Of a stretch of 64,000 nt of DNA, positions 57,273 to 64,000 are shown piece by piece. The first letter of the stretch is position 1, and every line of letters begins with the position of its first letter. Under the pieces are notes generated by a model. That model ran no database searches. It saw only the letters and a program-made list of their open reading frames with translations, and was not told where the DNA came from. The translations under genes were made by a program, and so were the position numbers. Source of the DNA: Warburgia ugandensis (taxonomy: Eukaryota; Streptophyta; Magnoliopsida; Canellales; Canellaceae); NCBI GenBank assembly GCA_035236585.1, contig CP141135.1, positions 3,816,001-3,880,000 of the forward strand, given 5' to 3'.

Positions 57273-60200
57273 ATGGCTTTGTTTTTATCTTCGCCGGAAA
57301 TTGCTTATCCAGGGATCGCATTCAGGGAACTCTCCAGATTAAACCCTGGAAACAACAAAAGAAGCAGTTTCAGGTGCATCTCCGAGCAGAAAGTTACAAA
57401 TAGGAGGATTTCTGTAACTGGGGTTGTTGTAAGAATCGCTGAATGCGAGGATACAGTTTCGGATCTTGTACAAAGTGGTGGGATTTCTGGGTATTTTTCG
57501 GCTCCGGTGCGGCAGGGTTCTTCATCATCGAAGCAGAAAGGTGATAATAATGATAAGCAGGATTATTACTTGAATATGGGTTATGCAATTCGGACTCTGA
57601 GGGAGGAGTTTCCGGATATCTTTTATAGGGAACCCAATTTCGAAATTTACAGGTTCGTATCGACAGTGACTTGATATTTTCTCTTTGTTGGCAATTAGCA
57701 TTGTGATTTGTTATATACATGTCGAAGGATGTGAATTTCGATTTGGTTTCTTCTCTTTTCTCTTCCTTTAGGATTAAGCTGGAATTTGGTCAGGTATTCC
57801 ATATACTGTTTGATGATTTTCATTTTTCTGAGACCCTGTCAGAATGTGGCAACATTAGCCTATACTTAGAATTTTAGTGATGTTTCCTATGAAAGCTCCA
57901 GTTGGGTGGATCATTCTTAAATAGCTCCAATTAGATTGATCATTCCTAAATCCTGCTATCCAGTTTGGCATGTCGATTATTTGGGGTTCATTTCTCGTAT
58001 ATAATCTCAAGGATAACATTCTGTAGGGAGGATATGTGCAACGAATTCCTCGTTTAGATAGAAGACTTTGAAAATATATGCTGCAACTTGAGCAAATGAA
58101 ACACTCATGGATGTCGGGCAGCAGGTTGTGGGTTCTGTCGTGAGTAATGTTTGCCATGCGTTTGCTCTGTTGACAAATTTCGTTTGTTTTTATGAGAAAC
58201 CTTTTGAAAATTGGGCAAGAATTCATTCCTGTTGCTTTCTTATATTCGTAAGTTGAAATTCAGGTTGTATAGTTTTATAATCATTGACTTGATCATTGTA
58301 AAGAGAGAAAGAATGTACTGAAGGCACTAAGATGTGGAGGATCTAGTCTGAGCAAGATAGAGATACCCACAGAGTTGAAAAAAATGGACCACAGAAGCTC
58401 TTACGTAAGGAGTGCTGAGAGATCATAAGATACACTCCAGGGATCCCATTATAAGCAACAAAGTTGGCGTGTGAACTTTCCCAACACTAACATGTTGGGT
58501 TGGAACCTTGCCCTTGAATTCACTCTGTCATCTCTTCTACCGTATCTGTATACTGACATGAAATGGAAAACGTAGTGGATCCAATGGATTACGCTGCAAA
58601 TCGGTCTCTGGCATGCTAGAAGCCTAGGAGTCAACGAGATAACCATATGTTGATGCCGGCTTGGAGTGCACAAACCTGGACATTGTTGTAGCGTCTAATT
58701 CCAATCAAGATTGAATGTGCAACCATCATTCCTTCCATATGATTCTGAGTCTACCCACATACATTGCTCGTCCCAAATTACCTATGATTGACCTGCCATA
58801 CTTGAGTTTAAAAGGTCAGGAAGAGGGGCCTGACCAGGAGATCTTTTTCTGCAGAGCAGTCCTATGCATACAATAGCTTCTGAACCTACTGCCAACAGCT
58901 CATCCACAGGATTTATTGATGACATCTCCTTGAAGAATCATCCATAAAAAGCAAAGCACACATGACGGCTATGCAGTTGGTGTCACAAAGTAGCTGGGAG
59001 ACTGATTTTCCATAGAAACTTGTGCTAACTGCTCCCTACCCATGATTGGACATCATTCCAGAAAGAAAATAAACTTCCAAATAATAGAAGCAATATGGTA
59101 GTGGATTAAGAGATAGTAAGCTCTCTGTTCAGTTAAACATCACATAAGGTTCCTGTCAGCAACGCTCCATTTACCATGCATCAAACCGTAGCATGTCACA
59201 ATCTCGTCAAGTGTTGCATTCCAACAAACATGATGAGGCGCTGTTGTTAAATGTTACAAGTTACAGCAGCATTAACCTTCATATTAGCAGTTAACCAAAC
59301 TCACTCTGTACCAAATCATCTTCGCATAACATCAAAAAACATCACCTCGAGTCCACAGGATCCTGCTGGTTTGGATGCTGTTACAAGAGCGTCTGGTGGT
59401 ACTTTGAAGGCACAATATGCCTGTCCATCTGAATTAGTATATGCCAATGAAGCAGAGATCCTAACAGCCCAAGCAGGGATTCGGGTCATCTCTCAACATT
59501 TCAACATCCCTTGTATCATTTAGGGGAGTTTGATGAACACCATCAATTGGAAGAAAGATCCATAGCAACTCTCCTTGGAAACATAGACATATTATTGATG
59601 TGAGCAGAGCATAAATTGATCAAGTGTTGGTTAGCTTTTCATTTACGTAGAGATATGGGAATGACTTGGTGGATAACAGAGTTGGCTAATGAATAACGAG
59701 TGTGGTCTTGTAGACCTTAGTTATTGACTAATGAGTACGATGAGTTAAGACTGGAAGAGGAGGGGGGTTGTTGTTGTTGGATTTCCTCCTTCCATATCTC
59801 CTCTTCCTTGTTCGAACAGGTTTTAATTCTAGCATTTTCTCATGCTACCCATTAATAATATAACCTTTTCAAAAGAAAAAGAAAAAGAAAATAAATAAAT
59901 CTGATAACACATCTCAAGTTGCATGTGTCAGAGGTGGATGCACCATAGAATATCAGTATATAATCCACGTAATTACAAATGAGATTTATCACATATTCAG
60001 GGCTAAGGCAAAACCTCTTGAACAAGCCCTTATTAGTCCTTTGATTGACCATCCTACTGAGAAACTCTTCAATGATGGAGAAAAGAGAAGGAGATAGAGG
60101 ATCCCTGGCTGTGACCATTGTCTGCAAAGAGGAAGTCTTAATTTTTGTGTGATTTTGCTAAAATGTGGAGCCTGTGGCCACCTTAGTAGCACAAGCATGC

Positions 60201-61810
60201 AACCCCCACAAGTCCTCCTTCTCTGGATCACTCAATGTCCTAGCTGATCAGAACATCCTTAAGGACCTCCTTAATATAAATGGGATGGATTATGTCCTTG
60301 AGATTGCTACATAGAGCACCTTTCTGTTGAGCAAGGAAAATGCCAAAAGCTTATAGGGCCTCTTTTCTTTAAGCTAAAACACACTGGGTAAAATGGCCCT
60401 GTGTCTTTTTTTGTGTTTTGTAGGCCTTAAAAATTGATGCGAGGATGGTTCTGTTTCATGAAGACCATATGGTTTTTTAGGCCCTATTATTTCTAAACAA
60501 TGCTTTTCATGGGTAAAGAGAAAAGCAGAATCTTGTCAATTTAGTAGAGAACATCAGAATTTTACTCTACTGCTCAGCATTTACTAGCTTTTCTTCCGTT
60601 TGGCTTTACCTTGAACTTACCTAAGTTATGGACATGAAAGAAGATCTTAGTTTGACTCCTGCTTACACATTTTATGAACACAACTGTTCTAATAGAATCC
60701 ATCAGTAAAATACAGTGGAAGCCTCACATTTTGAGCAAATGAAAGCATGGATCCAAGCATTTCTTGTTTATTGTTCTCACTTCTTCTTCTTTTTTATTTT
60801 TCTTTTTTTAATAAAATCTACAACCCCAGAAAATGTGATAACTTGTCATTTTAAGCCGTCATTGGTCCCTAACTAAGGGCCTAAATGTGTATAACTATGA
60901 CATTTTCTGCGTCTTCATCGTTGCAGGTAACTCGTCAGATCACATGACTCACATGCATCTATAACGTCGGAAGACACGTTTCTTTTCTTACTAATAATGT
61001 TATCCTCAAGTAAAAGAATGATAATGCTTGGATTCTCAGCTTCCATCAATATTCAAATGAAGACTGGGAGAAGTCTAATCTGGATAATCTTTTCATGTTC
61101 CAAGACCATTCCGGATTCCTCTAGTCGCAAAGCCATACTGTGTCAACCTTAGTTGTTCGTTAAATTAAAAAATTGGCCACCTCTGTTCCTTATAGTGTAG
61201 AGACATTCACATGGGTTGCCATTATTTTGTTCGCACATACTGATGCATTTATTAATCTTTCTTTGCTTTTTCTGTAGTCTTTCATTTCTGTCATTGTTGG
61301 AGTTCCAGATATCCAACTAGATCAACTGTCATACGTGCCTTCAAATACAGATATCATCTCGATAAATAACATCTCTCTCACTTGTGCAGGGATGATCTTG
61401 TCTTCAAAGATCCTCTCAACACTTTTGTGGGCATTGAAAACTACAAATCAATTTTCTGGTCGTTGCGCTTCCATGGCAGGATGTTCTTCAAGGCCTTGTC
61501 AGTGGATATTGTTAGTGTCCGGCAGCCTGTTGAGAATGTCATAATGATCCGCTTTACAGTTCACGCCATCCCTCGAGTACTGTGGGAGAGACATGGCCGT
61601 TTTGATGGGATTTCTACATACAAGCTGGATAGGAATGGCAAGATTTTTGAGCACCGAGTTGATAACATTGCTCTTAACTCGCAACCCAAGTTCCATGTTC
61701 TTTCTGTGGAGGAACTGGTTCAGTCACTTGGCTGCCCCTCTACACCAAAGCCAACTTATTTTGAGTTCTTGTCAGCCCTCGTGACAGGATCACCATTTGT
61801 TGCCAGATGA
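57273..61810 (+). CDS. DUF2358 family protein, 266 residues, two exons, probably plastidial
   Basis: Exons are 57273-57652 and 61390-61810. The 3.7-kb GT-AG intron is phase 2 and joins EIYR to DDLVFKDPLNTF. The total is 801 nt. The first ~45 residues (MALFLSSPEIAYPGIAFREL, then Ser/Arg/Asn-rich) look like a chloroplast transit peptide. The DUF2358 domain runs from about residue 98 to 230: YYLNMGYAIRTLREEFPDIF, DPLNTFVGIENYKSIFWSLR, FHGRMFFKALSVDIVSVRQP, VLWERHGRFDGISTYKLDRN and GKIFEHRVDNIAL. This family has an NTF2/SnoaL-like fold and no established biochemical role. Start: the first ATG, which gives the transit-like N-terminus; upstream there is no in-frame ATG. The gene looks intact. The C-terminal ~35 residues (VEELVQSLGCPSTPKPTYFE) are beyond the domain core. 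Confidence 0.93.
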
Positions 61811-61972
61811 GATTCAGATGAGGAAGGTGCAGGCACCATAATCGTTTTGCTCGAATGATACTGCAGAAGCCCGAGACATAGTCATAATGTTTACAAATTT
61901 TGTGCTGTATTGGTAATATAGTAGGGCACGGATGATGCTTCTAATAATCATTAGTATATATTTATTTTGTAT

Positions 61973-62107
61973 AGTGATATATCTCTTGCAGAATGCGAGG
62001 TAAGGCTGAGCACTACAGGCCCTTTGTGGTCTGCCCCTTTTCCGGACCCTGCATATGCTGGAGCTTTGTGCACTGGGCTGCCCTTTTTTACAGGGATATA
62101 TCCCTTG
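61973..62107 (+). repeat. 5'-truncated Au-type SINE with target-site duplication, 3' of the DUF2358 gene
   Basis: The element is 61989-62091 (cagaatgcgaggtaaggctg to gggctgcccttttttac). The flanking 16-bp repeat ag(t/g)gatatatc(t/c)cttg is at 61973-61988 and 62092-62107. It starts 179 bases after the stop codon, so it could lie in the 3' UTR. Confidence 0.92.
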
Positions 62108-62254
62108 TCTGCTTCAGCCTCTCGTGCCTATTTAACTTCCCTTGTAACCAACACTGTAATTTTCTATTTGATAGAATAAAGGGCATCTTTTGAAAAAACA
62201 AAAAAGAAGGAAAAAAAAAAAACTTTCTTGGTTCTCCTGAATAAGTTTGTTTCC

Positions 62255-64000
62255 TCGCCGACAGCAAACTTTTTTTTTTTTTTAATGTCATCCAAATTCT
62301 GATTCTACCACCGATTACTATCTCATAGGCAGTTTTCGGCCTCTCTGCCACTTAGCAACTCCCAACTAGGCAATCACGTTAATGATCTGGAACGTCAGGT
62401 TGCAGTCGAGGAAGAAAGAAAAATAGTTGCTGAACAAAGTGAAAGTGAGTTTTGGTGGGACTTGATAAATTGAATAAATTGGCTCATGAGTAAACCTTGA
62501 ATGTATGGAGACTTGTTTAAGAGAAATCCCAGAATAAGAGTGTCAGAAAGAGATACTCTTAGGTCTCATCTTGTTAGCTTAAATTTTAGAACTAGAAAAC
62601 TTAATAAGTATAAAAATTCTTGAAGAGCAAGCCAATAATAAGCAAACTCAAAAATAACTAAAAAGTATACAAGTAATAGGGCAAACTCGAGAAGAATCAA
62701 AGTATGAAAAGCTTCTAAATGGGCAAAATTTAGAAGAGAAGAAATAGAGCATGTGAAAATGGACCAACTCAAAGAGAAAAGATAGTAAAGAATGTCTTAA
62801 CTAGACAGACTCTGAAAGGCCAAAAACATGAGAGCCCTTGAGAGCAAAGAGTTGGTCCAAGAAATGACTTAGAGGTCACCCCTTTCTATAGAGTTTCTTT
62901 TCCTCTAGTATCTCTATGAGAAGCAATATAATACTATTAGTTCATGTCTCATGTATAGAGATACCATTTTAAATCTTATAAAAAGGGTGATGTCACATCC
63001 CTTTATCTGAATCTTACTCAATTCATATGATTATATTACAAAATTCTACAATTTTTTTTTTTATCAACAATAAAATATAGCTAACAATCCTACTTAGGAA
63101 TGTCAACAAGCCAGGTCAGGCATCTTACCTTAACTAAATTCGGGTCACAAATTTTTTATCTAGACATTGTTCAAAGTAAAAATTTTCTACCCCTAATACT
63201 GGCCTAGTCAGATTGTAAGAAAAAAACTCAAACCCATTGCCATCCATAGAAAAACTAAATGCTTGCGGCATCATTTTGATCCTCCAAAATTTCTCCACAG
63301 GATGATTCTAAATTCATATTTTCCTGGCAATGAATGGCTAAGATTACCAATAATGTCAGTCCACACGGGCTTCGCATCCTCTTTCTACTTGATGCAAGTT
63401 TTACAGTCTCAATCAATCCCTGTTCTTCTTGAATACTCTCTCTTTATAACTCTTTTTTGGTCAGTTAGAATTTCTAGAATCTCTTCTGGTTTCTTCTATC
63501 GATCCATCTCCAAAGGTAGGTGAAAAGAATCTGCCATGAAAGGAAAATTTTCGCTTTAATGTTTCTTTCCCAGAATCTCTTCTTTTTTTTTCCTACTGCA
63601 TAATTCTCATAAGTCGGATGTGATGCCACTTTTAGATGATAGAAATCGAATAATCTTTTTCGATTTTTAAGATTCAAAGGGGAGAAAATCCATCTTTTCA
63701 CTATGTTAATTTGATTGTGCTGGGAGAATTCAATATACAGAAAATCTTTGCCAATTAATATTCTGTCTGTAGGTTTGATGCTCTCTTTAAATTTGCTGTT
63801 TGGGTTACAATTGATTTTTTGTTCAAGGAGAGACTCGAGCATAACTAGCAGCCAAGGGTTCTTTCAATTCGCTACCACATATATCATATTGCCGTATTTA
63901 AATTATTATTGTTTAAGCTTTTTTGAAGCATTTAGTTTCTTTCATTTAGTCCCCAGATGCTATTTGTCCCAAATTTGCAGAAGTTGTGCTTGGCTGAGTT
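62255..64000. repeat. Duplicated segment, copy 2 (partner 38370-40530), cut by window end
   Basis: Collinear with 38370-40530 right up to the last base of the window ('ttcatttagtccccagatgc' and 'ttggctgagtt' match 40480-40540). It lacks the SINE found in copy 1 and is shorter in places. In copy 1 the PRP4-like pseudogene starts about 0.4 kb further on, so a related sequence may lie just beyond base 64000. Confidence 0.9.

Noticed and set aside
63474..63842. 122-codon minus-strand frame
   Set aside because: Falls in the duplicated non-coding segment. The partner copy at 39990-40370 does not keep the frame.
1..64000. CRISPR arrays, tRNA/rRNA genes, operons or a biosynthetic gene cluster
   Set aside because: None seen. 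The window is plant nuclear DNA with unrelated genes, and the direct repeats present are explained by SINEs, LTRs and local duplications.

Overview
The window is nuclear DNA of a flowering plant. The genes have GT-AG introns, the spacers are AT-rich, and about nineteen copies of one tRNA-derived SINE matching the angiosperm Au family are scattered through it. I cannot name the species. The gene structures and the many Au SINEs suit a woody dicot, magnoliid or other early-diverging angiosperm, but this is a weak inference. No operon, CRISPR array, tRNA or rRNA gene was seen.

Four genes look intact. (1) A two-exon gene for a 60-residue membrane protein lies at 1497-1793 (+). (2) Phytoene synthase (PSY), the entry enzyme of carotenoid synthesis, lies at 10663-16680 (-) in six coding exons that splice in frame to 438 residues. 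A palindromic G-box and a palindromic I-box lie about 1 kb upstream. (3) eIF3 subunit J lies at 43925-50372 (+) in six exons, 224 residues, with a 13-nt first coding exon and a 4-kb first intron. (4) A plastid-type DUF2358 protein lies at 57273-61810 (+) in two exons, 266 residues. These genes are unrelated in function and show no cluster logic.

Broken gene pieces fill other parts: a glycosyltransferase exon (5730-5960, -), a phi-class glutathione S-transferase piece (8519-8770, +), a BAHD acyltransferase C-terminal half (24137-24725, -), a full-length but disabled, apparently intronless copy of the spliceosomal WD40 protein PRP4 (40941-42567, +) and a receptor-like kinase (53100-54128, -).

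Mobile elements explain most of the rest. From 27720 to 36030 there is a nest of three: an RTE-type LINE is split by an AT-rich insertion, and that insertion contains a 3-kb solo LTR (29809-32784) flanked by the 5-bp duplication CCAAC. A second solo LTR (12823-13423, flanked by CATCA) sits in PSY intron 4. A roughly 1-kb element with long terminal inverted repeats lies at 25099-26078. A LINE relic with zinc-binding and RNase H domains lies at 6140-7200, and a second RTE fragment lies inside eIF3J intron 1. A segment of about 2 kb upstream of the PRP4 copy (38370-40530) recurs at 62255-64000. The second copy lacks the SINE carried by the first, so it preserves the empty insertion site.

I found no convincing new biological system. 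The items most worth a second look are the small 60-residue protein gene, the paired paralogous segments with the filled and empty SINE site, the nested insertion, the group of severely 5'-truncated SINEs that still carry target-site duplications, and the light-type cis elements at PSY.
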